Below, piece by piece: positions 1 through 8,742 of a stretch of DNA of 64,000 nucleotides (the first letter of the stretch is position 1; every line of letters starts with the position of its first letter). Under the pieces are notes generated by a model. That model worked only from the letters and a program-made list of their open reading frames with translations. It had not been told where the DNA came from and did not search any database. A program made the translations under genes and the position numbers. The stretch comes from Glycomyces tritici. GTDB lineage: Bacteria > Actinomycetota > Actinomycetes > Mycobacteriales > Micromonosporaceae. The stretch spans positions 460,046 to 524,045 of the forward strand of contig NZ_JAUEMJ010000004.1 in NCBI RefSeq assembly GCF_030403505.1, given 5' to 3'.

Positions 1-11
1 TGTGGGGGGCT

Positions 12-33
12 GGGCGGCGTCGTGACGCCGCCC
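12..33 (-). terminator. Hairpin downstream of clpB
   Basis: A perfect 10-bp inverted repeat (GGGCGGCGTC / GACGCCGCCC) with a 2-nt centre lies just past the clpB stop codon. It has no clear U tract, as is common for GC-rich actinobacterial terminators. Inferred terminator for clpB. Confidence 0.55.
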
Positions 34-41
34 CGCCTCGA

Positions 42-2645
42 TCAGCTCTTGGCGACGGTGAGCTTGTCGCCCTGTTCGCTCACGCCGACCTGGACCGTGT
101 CGCCGTCGATGATCTTGCCTTCGAGGAGTTCGCGGGAGAGCGGGTCGCCGATGCTGGACTGGATGAGGCGGCGCAGTGGCCGGGCGCCGTAGACCGGGTC
201 GAAGCCGCGGTCGGCGAGCCAGGACTTGGCGGCGTCGCTGACGGCGAGCTTGAGGCGGCGGGTCTCCATGCGGTGCTCGAGGTGGCGCAGCTGGACGTCG
301 ACGATCGACTTCAGGTGGTCGTGGGCGAGCGCGTGGAAGATGACGATGTCGTCCAGGCGGTTGAGGAACTCGGGTTTGAAGTGCGACCGGATGGCGGCCA
401 TGACCTGGTCGTGCTTCGCGGTGTCCTCCAGCAGCGGGTCGACCAGGGCCGAGGAGCCGAGGTTCGAGGTCATGATGAGGATGACGTTGCGGAAGTCGAC
501 GGTGCGGCCCTGGCCGTCCGTCAGGCGGCCGTCGTCCAGGACCTGGAGGAGCGTGTCGAAGACCCGCGGATGGGCCTTTTCGACCTCGTCCAGGAGGACC
601 ACCGAGTACGGGCGGCGGCGCACGGGCTCGGTGAGCTGGCCGCCTTCCTCGTAGCCGACGTATCCGGGCGGGGCGCCGATGAGGCGGGCCGTGGAGTGCT
701 GCTCGGTGTACTCGCCCATGTCGATGCGGATCATCGCCCGGTCGTCGTCGAACATGAACTGCGCCAAGGCTTTCGCGAGTTCAGTCTTGCCGACGCCCGT
801 GGGCCCGGCGAAGATGAACGAGCCGGTGGGCCGGTTCGGGTCCGACAGTCCCGCGCGGGCGCGGCGGAGGGCGTCGGAGACGACGGTGACCGCCTCGAGC
901 TGGCCGACGACGCGTTCGCCCAGGACCTCCTCGGCGTGGAGGAGCTTGTGGGTCTCGCTCTCCTGGAGGCGGCCGGCGGGGATGCCGGTCCACGCTGAGA
1001 CGACGTCGGCGATCTCGTCGGCGTCGATCTCCTCTTTGAGCATCGGCTGGGTGTTCGGGTCGGTGTCCGCACTGGCGAGTTCGGCTTCGGCCCCGGCGAG
1101 CTGCTGCTCGAGTTCGGGGATGCGGCCGTAGCGCAGCTGCGCGGCCTTCTCGAGGTCGTATTCGCGTTCGGCGCGTTCGGCCTGCGTGCGGAGGTCGTCG
1201 AGCTCCTCCTTCAGCTCGGAGACCTTGCCGATGCGGTGCTTCTCCGACTCCCACTGGCGGGAGAGGGCGGCGAGCTTCTCGCGTTCGTCGGCGAGTTCGC
1301 GCTGGAGGGACGCGAGGCGCTCGGCGGAGGCCGGGTCGTCCTTCTCGTTCTGGAGGGCGGTCTCCTCGATCTCGAGGCGGCGCACGGCGCGCTCGATGGT
1401 GTCGATCTCCTCGGGGCGGGAGTCGATCTCGATGCGCAGGCGGCTGGCGGCCTCGTCGATGAGGTCGATGGCCTTGTCGGGCAGCCTGCGGTCGGGGAGG
1501 TAGCGGGCGGAGAGCTGCGCGGCGGCGACGAGCGCGGAGTCGGTGATGCGCACGCCGTGGTGGACCTCGTAGCGCTCCTTGAGGCCGCGGAGGATCGCGA
1601 CGGTGTCCTCGATGGTGGGTTCGCCGACGTACACCTGCTGGAAGCGGCGTTCGAGGGCGGCGTCCTTCTCGATGTGCTCGCGGTACTCGTTGAGGGTGGT
1701 CGCGCCGATCATGTGGAGTTCGCCGCGGGCGAGGGCGGGCTTGAGCATGTTGCCGGCGTCGAGGGAGCCTTCGGACTTGCCGGCCCCGACCATGGTGTGG
1801 AGCTCGTCGATGAACGGGATGATCTCGCCGTCAGAGGATTTGATCTCCTCCATGACGGACTTGAAGCGTTCTTCGAACTGGCCGCGGTACTGGGCGCCGG
1901 CGATCATGCTGGCGAGGTCGAGGAGCATGACGCGCCGGTTGCGCAGCGATTCGGGGACGTCACCGGCGACGATGCGCTGGGCGAGGCCTTCGACGATCGC
2001 GGTCTTGCCGACGCCGGGCTCGCCGATGAGCACCGGGTTGTTCTTGGTGCGGCGGGAGAGGACCTGGATGACGCGGCGGATCTCGGTGTCGCGGCCGATG
2101 ACGGGGTCCACTTTGCCGGAGCGGGCGGTCTCGGTGAGGTCCACGGCGTACTTCTCGAGGGCCTTGTAGCCCTGCTCGGGGTCGGCGGTGGAGATCTTGC
2201 GGTCGCCGCCGCGGAGGGTCGGGAAGGCGCTGAGGAGCTTCTTGTCGGTGGCGCCCTGGGCGGCGAGGAACGTGCCCACCTCGCCGCCGGCCTGGGCGAG
2301 GCCGGTGATGAGGTGCTCGGTGGAGACGTACTCGTCGCCGTAGTCGGTGGCGAGCTTGTCTGCGGCGTTGATGGCGCGCAGGGATTCGCGGGCCATGGAC
2401 GGCTCGGAGACGGAGGGCCCGGAGGCCGAGGGGAGCTCGTCGATGCGCCGCTCGGTCTCGGCGGAGACGGTGCCGGGGGTGACGCCGACGAGCTGGAGCA
2501 GGCCGGGCGCGGTGGAGCCGTCAACGGTGAGGAGCGCGTCGAGGAGGTGCCAGGGTTCGACGGCGGGGTTGCCGCCGGCGGCCGCGGTGCGCGCGGCCTG
2601 GGAGATCACTTCACGGCTCTTGGTGGTCAGACGGTTGACGTCCAC
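42..2645 (-). CDS. clpB: ATP-dependent chaperone ClpB
   Basis: Hexameric AAA+ disaggregase that pulls polypeptides from cytosolic aggregates together with the DnaK system. The 867 residues are full family length. Visible in order are two Clp N-terminal repeats (about 1-145), a first AAA+ domain with Walker A GEPGVGKT near residue 207, the long middle coiled coil (about 405-525) that distinguishes ClpB from ClpA and ClpC, a second AAA+ domain with GPTGVGKT near 612, and a complete C-terminal D2 small domain. The start is GTG, preceded by AGGGGA. A perfect HAIR-type inverted repeat about 106 bp upstream indicates HspR heat-shock repression, as known for actinobacterial clpB. The gene appears monocistronic, with hairpins on both sides. 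Identification is secure. Confidence 0.98.
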   Translation of the reverse strand: MDVNRLTTKSREVISQAARTAAAGGNPAVEPWHLLDALLTVDGSTAPGLLQLVGVTPGTVSAETERRIDELPSASGPSVSEPSMARESLRAINAADKLATDYGDEYVSTEHLITGLAQAGGEVGTFLAAQGATDKKLLSAFPTLRGGDRKISTADPEQGYKALEKYAVDLTETARSGKVDPVIGRDTEIRRVIQVLSRRTKNNPVLIGEPGVGKTAIVEGLAQRIVAGDVPESLRNRRVMLLDLASMIAGAQYRGQFEERFKSVMEEIKSSDGEIIPFIDELHTMVGAGKSEGSLDAGNMLKPALARGELHMIGATTLNEYREHIEKDAALERRFQQVYVGEPTIEDTVAILRGLKERYEVHHGVRITDSALVAAAQLSARYLPDRRLPDKAIDLIDEAASRLRIEIDSRPEEIDTIERAVRRLEIEETALQNEKDDPASAERLASLQRELADEREKLAALSRQWESEKHRIGKVSELKEELDDLRTQAERAEREYDLEKAAQLRYGRIPELEQQLAGAEAELASADTDPNTQPMLKEEIDADEIADVVSAWTGIPAGRLQESETHKLLHAEEVLGERVVGQLEAVTVVSDALRRARAGLSDPNRPTGSFIFAGPTGVGKTELAKALAQFMFDDDRAMIRIDMGEYTEQHSTARLIGAPPGYVGYEEGGQLTEPVRRRPYSVVLLDEVEKAHPRVFDTLLQVLDDGRLTDGQGRTVDFRNVILIMTSNLGSSALVDPLLEDTAKHDQVMAAIRSHFKPEFLNRLDDIVIFHALAHDHLKSIVDVQLRHLEHRMETRRLKLAVSDAAKSWLADRGFDPVYGARPLRRLIQSSIGDPLSRELLEGKIIDGDTVQVGVSEQGDKLTVAKS

Positions 2646-2750
2646 GGTTCCCCTGCTCCTCTGCGATGTCCGACAGGAATGGTGTCCAAGGAATGCGGGC
2701 CTCGTGCTCCGAGGGCCGGCGCACCGGGGCGCGGCTGCCGAAGCGGCCCG

Positions 2751-2775
2751 AAGTTGAGTGTATCCGACTCAACTT
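2751..2775 (-). promoter_or_regulatory. HAIR-type HspR operator of clpB
   Basis: A perfect 9-bp inverted repeat, AAGTTGAGT - 7 nt - ACTCAACTT. It matches the known HspR-associated inverted repeat (CTTGAGT-N7-ACTCAAG) at 12 of its 14 specified positions; only the outermost C and G of the consensus differ. It lies 106 bp upstream of the clpB start, where HspR represses clpB and dnaK operons in Streptomyces and mycobacteria. The hspR gene is not in this window. Confidence 0.85.
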
Positions 2776-2896
2776 CCCGGGACGGGTTCGATCCGTTTCG
2801 CCCGTAGCGTAAAGCCTCGAGGCCGCCGGTCCGGGGCGTATGCGTCAGCGTGGCGACGGCCGGATTCCACCTCGCGCGATTGCCAGGTCCGACGCC

Positions 2897-2928
2897 GAGG
2901 GCCCCGAGCCGTGCGGCTCGGGGCCCTC
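2897..2928 (-). terminator. Strong hairpin after the BRCT-like gene
   Basis: A perfect 15-bp stem (left arm GAGGGCCCCGAGCCG) with a 2-nt centre starts 15 nt past the stop codon of the minus-strand BRCT-like gene. It separates that gene from clpB. Confidence 0.7.
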
Positions 2929-2943
2929 GTGGTCTTGCGGGAC

Positions 2944-3645
2944 CTACTTCTTGGCGGTGCTGAGGCCGAAGATCGACTTGATCTTGTCGATGAAGGACGG
3001 CTTGGAGCCCTTCGCGTCGGTCTCGATGGCGGGGGCGTCCGCCTGGTGCGGGACCGACTTCTCGGGGTCGGCCGGGACTTCCTCGGGCTCGTCGATCGCC
3101 TCGGCGACCGGCTCCACCACGGCGTCCTTGCCGGCGTCCTTCTCGGACGCGGCGGCCTCGGGCTCGGCCTCCGCGGCGGGTCCGGGCTCGTCGGCGATGG
3201 CGGGGTCGGGGTCGGCGACCGGCTCGGGCTCCTCGAGCGGCTCGGCCTCGGGTTCGACCCCCACGGGACCGGGCTCGTCGACGGGTTCGGGCTCGGGTTC
3301 GGGTTCGGGCTCGGCGTCCACCACGGCCGCAGGGGTCTCGGCGGGGGTCTCTTCGAGCTCCGCCTCCACGACCTCTGCCTCTTCGACCTCGTCCTCCGCG
3401 CCGGCGACCAGCAGCGCCTTGAACTCGGCGAAGGAGAGGACCGGCACGCCGGCCTCCTCGGCCTTCTTCAAGCGGGCCTCGGTGGCCTTCACGGTGTCGT
3501 CGATGACCAGGTGGGTCACGGTCTTGGTGAACTGTTTGGCGAGGGCGACATCGGCGTCGGACTCGGCGATGAGGCGGGCAGTTTCGGCGTCGGGGCCGGT
3601 GCCCAGGACGATGATCCGGACCTTATCTCCCGTCTTCGTCGGCAC
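2944..3645 (-). CDS. BRCT-domain-like protein with acidic Pro/Glu-rich tail
   Basis: Function unknown. The first 80-85 residues have the alternating beta/alpha pattern of a BRCT domain: a VRIIVLGTG strand, a helix, the THLVIDD segment and a VLSFAEFKALL helix. Such domains usually bind phosphopeptides or DNA ends, as in NAD-dependent DNA ligase. Residues about 90-205 are low-complexity and very acidic (repeats of EPEPEP and AEAEPEA), and the protein ends in a short amphipathic basic segment (FIDKIKSIFG). GTG start with GGGAGG five bases upstream. No catalytic ligase part is present, so this is a stand-alone BRCT-like adaptor at most. It is transcribed separately from clpB. Confidence 0.6.
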   Translation of the reverse strand: MPTKTGDKVRIIVLGTGPDAETARLIAESDADVALAKQFTKTVTHLVIDDTVKATEARLKKAEEAGVPVLSFAEFKALLVAGAEDEVEEAEVVEAELEETPAETPAAVVDAEPEPEPEPEPVDEPGPVGVEPEAEPLEEPEPVADPDPAIADEPGPAAEAEPEAAASEKDAGKDAVVEPVAEAIDEPEEVPADPEKSVPHQADAPAIETDAKGSKPSFIDKIKSIFGLSTAKK

Positions 3646-3759
3646 GGGGGACCTCCCTTATTCGATGGTTAGCGGCTGCAGGGGCACTACGGGCTACGCG
3701 CCAAGCTTTTGTCAAGAGCGTACCGGGTGCCAGGGGAGGTCCGGGCCAGCGGAGAGGAC

Positions 3760-6700
3760 TTACTCCAGTTCGGTGCCGCTCCTTTGCTGCAAAGCCGTTT
3801 CGATGCCCTTGACGCGGTCGGAGAGCAAGGTGATGGCGCCGACCGCTCGCGACATCGGATCGTCGCTCGAGCCGCCGAGGGTCTGCTCGCGGCGGTAGGC
3901 CTCTTTCACGGCCTCCCAACGCGAAGCGCGCTCGGGAGTGAGGCGGCCGCGGAGATCGGCGAGTTTGAGCAGGTTCGCCTCCGCGCCGGACGCGAGCGTC
4001 TGCGCCTCGCCCGCGTAGTGGTCGTCGATCACCGCTTCGAGCTCGTCGTCGTTCATCACCGGCACCACCCGCTCGGCGAGCCGGTTCATGTTCCGGTAGG
4101 AGCCCTGGAGGAGGAACGGCGGCTCGGTGCGGGCGCTGTCGTCCATCGCCGCGGACGCGATGTACGCGAGGTTGTTGCCGAGCACGGTCTTCTGGATCCG
4201 CACGAGCTTGCGCAGCACCGACAGAAGCTGGTCGAGCTCGCCCGCGCTGTAGGGGTGCTGCAGCGCTTCGGGCGCGGCGGTCGGGTCGCCGCTCGCGAGC
4301 CGGATGAGGATCGACGTGTCGGAGCGCTCGCGCCCGGCGAGCGGCGCGGTGACCTTGTTCGAGGTCAGCGCGTTCTCGATGTAGGACTGCGCGAACACCT
4401 GGTCGCGGCCGGAGAGGACGTCGCCGAGGTTCCACACGTCGGCGCGGTTGGCGAGCATGTCCGGGATGCGGAACTTCTGGCCGGCCTCGGTGTACGGGTT
4501 GCCGGCCATGCACACCGCGAACCGCTTGCCGCGCAGGTCGTACGTGCGGGTGCGCCCGTTCCAGACGCCCTCCATCTTCCGCTGCGCGTCGCACAGCGAG
4601 ATGAACTTCTGCAGCAGCTCGGGGTTGGTGTGCTGGATGTCGTCGAGGTAGAGCAGCACGTTGTTGCCGCATTCGAGCGCGAAGTTGATCTTCTGGACCT
4701 CGGCGCGGGCGGTCGCGTTCGGCGCGTCGTCAGGGTCCACCGACACGGTCTCGTGCCCGAGCGCGGGCCCGTTGACCTTGACCAGGAGCATCCCGAGCCG
4801 GTCGGCCACGTACTCCATGAGCGTGGTCTTGCCGTAGCCGGGCGGGGAGATGAGCATGAGCATGCCCGACTGGTCGGTGCGGCGCCCCTCCCCCGAGCCG
4901 GCGCCGATCTGCTTGGCGAGGTTCGAGCCGATGAGCGGCAGGTACACGTCGTCGATGAGCTGGTTGCGCACGAACCCGGCCATCGTCTTGGGCTTGAACT
5001 CCTCGACGCGCAGCGTCCGGCGGTGGGTCTCGATGATCTCGGCGCGGCGGCGCTGGTAGGCCCGGTAGCCGGGGAGCACGGTGCGGCGGAACCGCCCGGT
5101 GCGGGCCAGGAACTCGTCCAGGCGCAGCGGCAGCACGCGGCCCTCGATGCGGGCGTGCGTGCCGAGCAGGCCGGTGACCTGGCTGGAGAGTTCGGCGGTG
5201 ACGTCGTACGTGTCGACCTCGGCGAGGATCACCGCGAGCGCTTCGGGGAGGTCCGCCTCGTCGAAGCCATCGGGTTCGGCCTGGCGCAGGAACGACTCGA
5301 GCCAGACGGCGGCGAGCTCCCATTTGGAGGTCATGTCGCCTTCGAGGGCGCGCAGGTCGGATTCGAAGTCCGCCTTGGCACCCGGGCCGATCTGGCGTTC
5401 GAACGCGGCCAGGAGCGAGCGCGCCCGCTGCGAGACGGCGAACCCGCCGCTGGGGTCGGCGAGCTCCTCGACCAGGTACTCCCCCGCGAGGTCGGGGTCG
5501 ACCTCGAGCGGCAGCAGCGTGCTGTTGAGGTAGTGGTTGACGGCTTCGCCGAGGTCCGCGCCGAGGTCGGCGAGGGCGTCGGCGCGGCCGAACACGGCGC
5601 GGGCGCGCGCGAGCGACCGGGCCTGGGTGCGGATCGCGATCCGCTCCTCCTTCGGGATGCCGTGCCCCCAGTAGAGCTGGGCGGCGGCCCGCTCGGCCGA
5701 GCGGTAGCGCAGGAGCCCGGACGCGGCGTAGAGACGCAGGGCCTCGGCGAGGATCGCGGCGGCGTCGGCGTCGTGGACGCCGCGCTCGTACCCCTCGTCG
5801 TAGCGTTCGGCGGCGGCCGTGGAGGTGAACGCCGGGAGGTCCTCGGCGAGGAGCTTCGCGGGGCCGTGCTCGGCCAGGAGCGCGGCGGCGAGGTGCTCGG
5901 CGCGGTAGACGTCGTTGTTCTCCGAGGGGAGGAACTGGTGCCAGTACGGCTTCGTGTCGCTGAAGCCGGCGTCGGTGACGACGTGCCGGTAGTCGGTGCC
6001 GGTGAGCGAGAACGCGAGCGCGTCCCCGGAGGGCACGAGGGTGAGGTCGAGCGGCTGCGTGTTGACGGGGATGCGGTGCTCGCCGAACTTGACGGCGTCG
6101 CCGTCGAAGAGGTCGAGGCGGTCGGAGAGCGCCCGCCCGGCCTCGGCGCGGGCGGCGCTGATGCGGCCCTCGATCTCCTCGGCGCGCACGGTGTCGTCGA
6201 GGCCGCGCAGCTCGGTGATGACCTTGCGGAGGCGCTCCACCATCGGGTCGGTGGCGAAGTACGTGTTCACTTCGTCCAGTGAGGACAGTGTGGCGGTGCG
6301 GCGGGCCACGGCCTCCAGGATGCGGTCGGCCGACTGCGCGAGCTGCTCGGCGCGGCGGGCGGCCTCGTCCAGGAGGTGCTGCTTGCGCCCGGAGAACGCC
6401 TCGTAGACGTCGGTGCGCTTGTCCGCCAACCGGGTCAGGAACTCGTCGAAGTCCGCGAAGCGGGTCTCGAGGTTCTCGACGGTGAGCAGGAGGCGGCCCA
6501 GCTGCTCGTCGCACGCGGCCGGCGTGTCGGCGGCGGCGATCGCGGCGGTCACGGACTGGCCGAGCAGCGCGAACTCGGCCGCGAACTCCGCCTTGCCTTC
6601 GCCCACGGCGAGTTCGCGGCGGCGCGCCGCGAGGGTGGCGCGGGCGCGGTTGACGGCGGCGAGCACCTCCGAGACGCGCCCGAGGATCGCGGTGCGCACG

Positions 6701-8670
6701 ACGGCGTCGCCGATCTCCAGGGTCGCGACGACTTCGGTGAGGGTCTCCAGGCCCCGCTGGCGGTCGTCCAGGTCCTTGAGGAGCGGGTCGGACTCGGCGA
6801 CGGAGCCGATCGCCTCGGCTTTGTGCTCGAGGTCGGCGACCTGCTCGAAGTACGCGGCGAACGCGTCCTCGCGCTCCAGGAACGCGACGGCGCGGCGTCC
6901 GGTGGAGTCGAGCGTCTCGGTGACCTCGGCGGCGAGGGCGTCGATCCCGGCGAGGTCGATGTAGCGGGTCTCGCGGAGGGTGACCAGGTGGCCGCCCGCG
7001 CCGCGGAGCTCGGCGAGGAGCTCGACCCACTGCTCGGCGGATTTGGGGGCCTCGCCGCGGGCGCGGCGCAGGAGCTTCACGGTGTCGGTCTGGGCGAGTT
7101 CGAGGGACTTCTTGGCCTCGGCGGTCAGCTCGGCCACGGTGGCGTACTCGTCGAGCACGGCTTCGGCGGTGTCGCGGACCTTGGCGAGGCTCTCGTCCAG
7201 GCCGTGGAGGCCGTCGTCGCCGAGCCACGGGTAGTCGTCGAGGCAGCGGGTGGCGGCCGCGATGAGGGCTTCGAAGACCGCTTGGGCGGGCTGCATCTCG
7301 CGGACCATGCGGGCCACGGAGAGCGCGTCCGAGACGGCGCGCACGGCCTCGGCGTTGCCGATGCGGTGCACCGGGGTGTCGCCGGTTTCCGCTGCGGCGG
7401 CGTGGGCTTCGGAGACGAAGGGCGTGGACCAGATCTGCATCGGGTGGACGCGGGTGGCCTGCTCGCCGGTGAAGCGGAAGGCCGCGAGGGTGCCGTCGTC
7501 GAAGACCGCGTAGCCGTGGACGCTCATCGGAGCGGCCACTTCCTTGCGGATGACGTTGTACGGCAGGAGGAGTGAGCGGCCCTCGACCTCGTGGTAGAAG
7601 ACGAAGAGGACGTCTTCGCCGTTGGGCGAGCGGATCACGCGCTTGAAGCGGAGGTCCGTGACGTCGTGGTCGAAGGTCTTGAGCTTGCCCTCGTTGAGGT
7701 AGTAGCCGCCGGGGAAGATGAGGCCGTGGTCCTCGGGGAGGCGGCGGCAGGCCTGGCCGATGGCGTCGGCGCGGACGATGGTGCCGGTGCGGGAGTTGAA
7801 GATCAGGTACCGGGTGACGGTCTCCTTGTAGGGGAGGATCTTCAGCAGGATGAGGGGGCCGATGCGGGCGTAGGCGATGTCGGCGTCCGCGAGGGACTGC
7901 AGGGGCTCGGCGACGGGCTCGGAGTAGACGCCCTCGCCGGTCTCGGTGTTGTCCTCGATCTTGACGGTGAGGTCGCCGCCGAGGCACTCGACGAAGATCT
8001 CGTCCTCGATGGAGACGTGCGGGTGGCGGCCGGTGACATGGTGCTCGCGGCCGGTGGGGGTCCACTCGAAGTCGTGAGGTTCGGGCCAGACGGCGTCCGC
8101 GTCGCCGCGGGCGTCCATATAGGCCGGTTCCTTGCCGGGGGCGAGCGCCCAGCGCAGAACGCGCTGGTCGGCGAGGTTGTCGCCGATCTTGAAGACGGCG
8201 AGGAGGCGGCCGTCGACCTCGCGGACCTGGAGGAGCTCGGTGGACCGGTAGTACCGGTACATCTCGGTGAAGTCGGCGGTGAACTTCGGCTGGTCGAGGA
8301 GGTGCCCGGGCTCGGTGACCTCGGTGAACGCGAACTCACTGCCCTCGCGCTCGAAGTCGTGGAGCGCGAAGACGTCGCCGACCTCGGATTGGGACTTGAG
8401 TCCCATGTGGACGTTGTAGCCGAAGAGGAGGCGGTCGCCGACGCGGGCGATGTCGCGGGGCACGCAGTTGTTCGCGGTGCGGATGCGGGTGGTGCCGAGG
8501 AGGGTGAGCCCGGTGGAGCCGAAGGCGTCGGTGCGGGCGGTGTTGAGCGCCTCGGCGCGCCCGGCGAGCTCGTCGGCGAAGTCGGCGAGGCGGGACGAGA
8601 GGACCTCGTACGTGCCGGCGTCGAGGGCGGCAGCGGCGGGCGCTTCGGTGGCGGACTTCTCTTCGGCCAT
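3760..8670 (-). CDS. Giant DUF3686-type AAA ATPase (annotated elsewhere as DNA repair ATPase)
   Basis: A 1636-residue cytosolic protein. The N-terminal third resembles the DUF3686 region, with beta-rich repeats containing motifs such as RDIARVGDRLLFGYN. A long helical coiled-coil segment spans about 480-900. An AAA domain near the C-terminus has Walker A PPGYGKTT at about 1275 and Walker B LLYLDDIQH at about 1340. In the family, DNA repair is only an annotation label; a MoxR-like remodelling ATPase is the safer reading. It lies just downstream of a flotillin and its OB-fold partner, an association that suggests membrane-microdomain or stress work. A hairpin (8704-8732) separates it from the flotillin gene. 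Start ATG with GGGAA upstream. Confidence 0.8.
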   Translation of the reverse strand: MAEEKSATEAPAAAALDAGTYEVLSSRLADFADELAGRAEALNTARTDAFGSTGLTLLGTTRIRTANNCVPRDIARVGDRLLFGYNVHMGLKSQSEVGDVFALHDFEREGSEFAFTEVTEPGHLLDQPKFTADFTEMYRYYRSTELLQVREVDGRLLAVFKIGDNLADQRVLRWALAPGKEPAYMDARGDADAVWPEPHDFEWTPTGREHHVTGRHPHVSIEDEIFVECLGGDLTVKIEDNTETGEGVYSEPVAEPLQSLADADIAYARIGPLILLKILPYKETVTRYLIFNSRTGTIVRADAIGQACRRLPEDHGLIFPGGYYLNEGKLKTFDHDVTDLRFKRVIRSPNGEDVLFVFYHEVEGRSLLLPYNVIRKEVAAPMSVHGYAVFDDGTLAAFRFTGEQATRVHPMQIWSTPFVSEAHAAAAETGDTPVHRIGNAEAVRAVSDALSVARMVREMQPAQAVFEALIAAATRCLDDYPWLGDDGLHGLDESLAKVRDTAEAVLDEYATVAELTAEAKKSLELAQTDTVKLLRRARGEAPKSAEQWVELLAELRGAGGHLVTLRETRYIDLAGIDALAAEVTETLDSTGRRAVAFLEREDAFAAYFEQVADLEHKAEAIGSVAESDPLLKDLDDRQRGLETLTEVVATLEIGDAVVRTAILGRVSEVLAAVNRARATLAARRRELAVGEGKAEFAAEFALLGQSVTAAIAAADTPAACDEQLGRLLLTVENLETRFADFDEFLTRLADKRTDVYEAFSGRKQHLLDEAARRAEQLAQSADRILEAVARRTATLSSLDEVNTYFATDPMVERLRKVITELRGLDDTVRAEEIEGRISAARAEAGRALSDRLDLFDGDAVKFGEHRIPVNTQPLDLTLVPSGDALAFSLTGTDYRHVVTDAGFSDTKPYWHQFLPSENNDVYRAEHLAAALLAEHGPAKLLAEDLPAFTSTAAAERYDEGYERGVHDADAAAILAEALRLYAASGLLRYRSAERAAAQLYWGHGIPKEERIAIRTQARSLARARAVFGRADALADLGADLGEAVNHYLNSTLLPLEVDPDLAGEYLVEELADPSGGFAVSQRARSLLAAFERQIGPGAKADFESDLRALEGDMTSKWELAAVWLESFLRQAEPDGFDEADLPEALAVILAEVDTYDVTAELSSQVTGLLGTHARIEGRVLPLRLDEFLARTGRFRRTVLPGYRAYQRRRAEIIETHRRTLRVEEFKPKTMAGFVRNQLIDDVYLPLIGSNLAKQIGAGSGEGRRTDQSGMLMLISPPGYGKTTLMEYVADRLGMLLVKVNGPALGHETVSVDPDDAPNATARAEVQKINFALECGNNVLLYLDDIQHTNPELLQKFISLCDAQRKMEGVWNGRTRTYDLRGKRFAVCMAGNPYTEAGQKFRIPDMLANRADVWNLGDVLSGRDQVFAQSYIENALTSNKVTAPLAGRERSDTSILIRLASGDPTAAPEALQHPYSAGELDQLLSVLRKLVRIQKTVLGNNLAYIASAAMDDSARTEPPFLLQGSYRNMNRLAERVVPVMNDDELEAVIDDHYAGEAQTLASGAEANLLKLADLRGRLTPERASRWEAVKEAYRREQTLGGSSDDPMSRAVGAITLLSDRVKGIETALQQRSGTELE

Positions 8671-8703
8671 GGGTTCCCCTGGGAGCGTTGGGAGTCGGAC
8701 TGA

Positions 8704-8732
8704 GGGACCGCGACCCTGCGGGCCGCGGTCCC
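8704..8732 (-). terminator. Hairpin between flotillin gene and AAA ATPase gene
   Basis: GGGACCGCG / CGCGGTCCC form a perfect 9-bp stem around an 11-nt loop, 11 nt past the flotillin stop codon and 34 nt before the ATPase start. It is probably a terminator or attenuator that lowers expression of the ATPase gene relative to the flotillin gene. Confidence 0.5.
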
Positions 8733-8742
8733 GTGCGATGAC

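Larger units (their letters stand above)
2646..2943. other. Intergenic region: clpB promoter and upstream terminator
   Basis: This gap holds the clpB leader and promoter, the HAIR operator at 2751-2775 and a strong hairpin at 2897-2928 that ends the upstream BRCT-like gene. On the minus strand a TACACT -10-like hexamer lies inside the HAIR, so bound HspR would block RNA polymerase. I see no gene here; long plus-strand frames are shadows of clpB. Confidence 0.6.

Noticed and set aside
1236..2807. Long plus-strand open frame opposite clpB
   Set aside because: Low-complexity Gly/Ala/Asp/Glu translation typical of the antisense shadow of a GC-rich gene; clpB on the other strand is certain.
3709..6282. 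857-codon plus-strand frame and a 1111-codon minus frame (4730-8065)
   Set aside because: Both lie inside the 1636-residue AAA ATPase gene and have composition of shadows (Arg/Pro-rich or Glu/Val/Gly-rich); no domain motifs.
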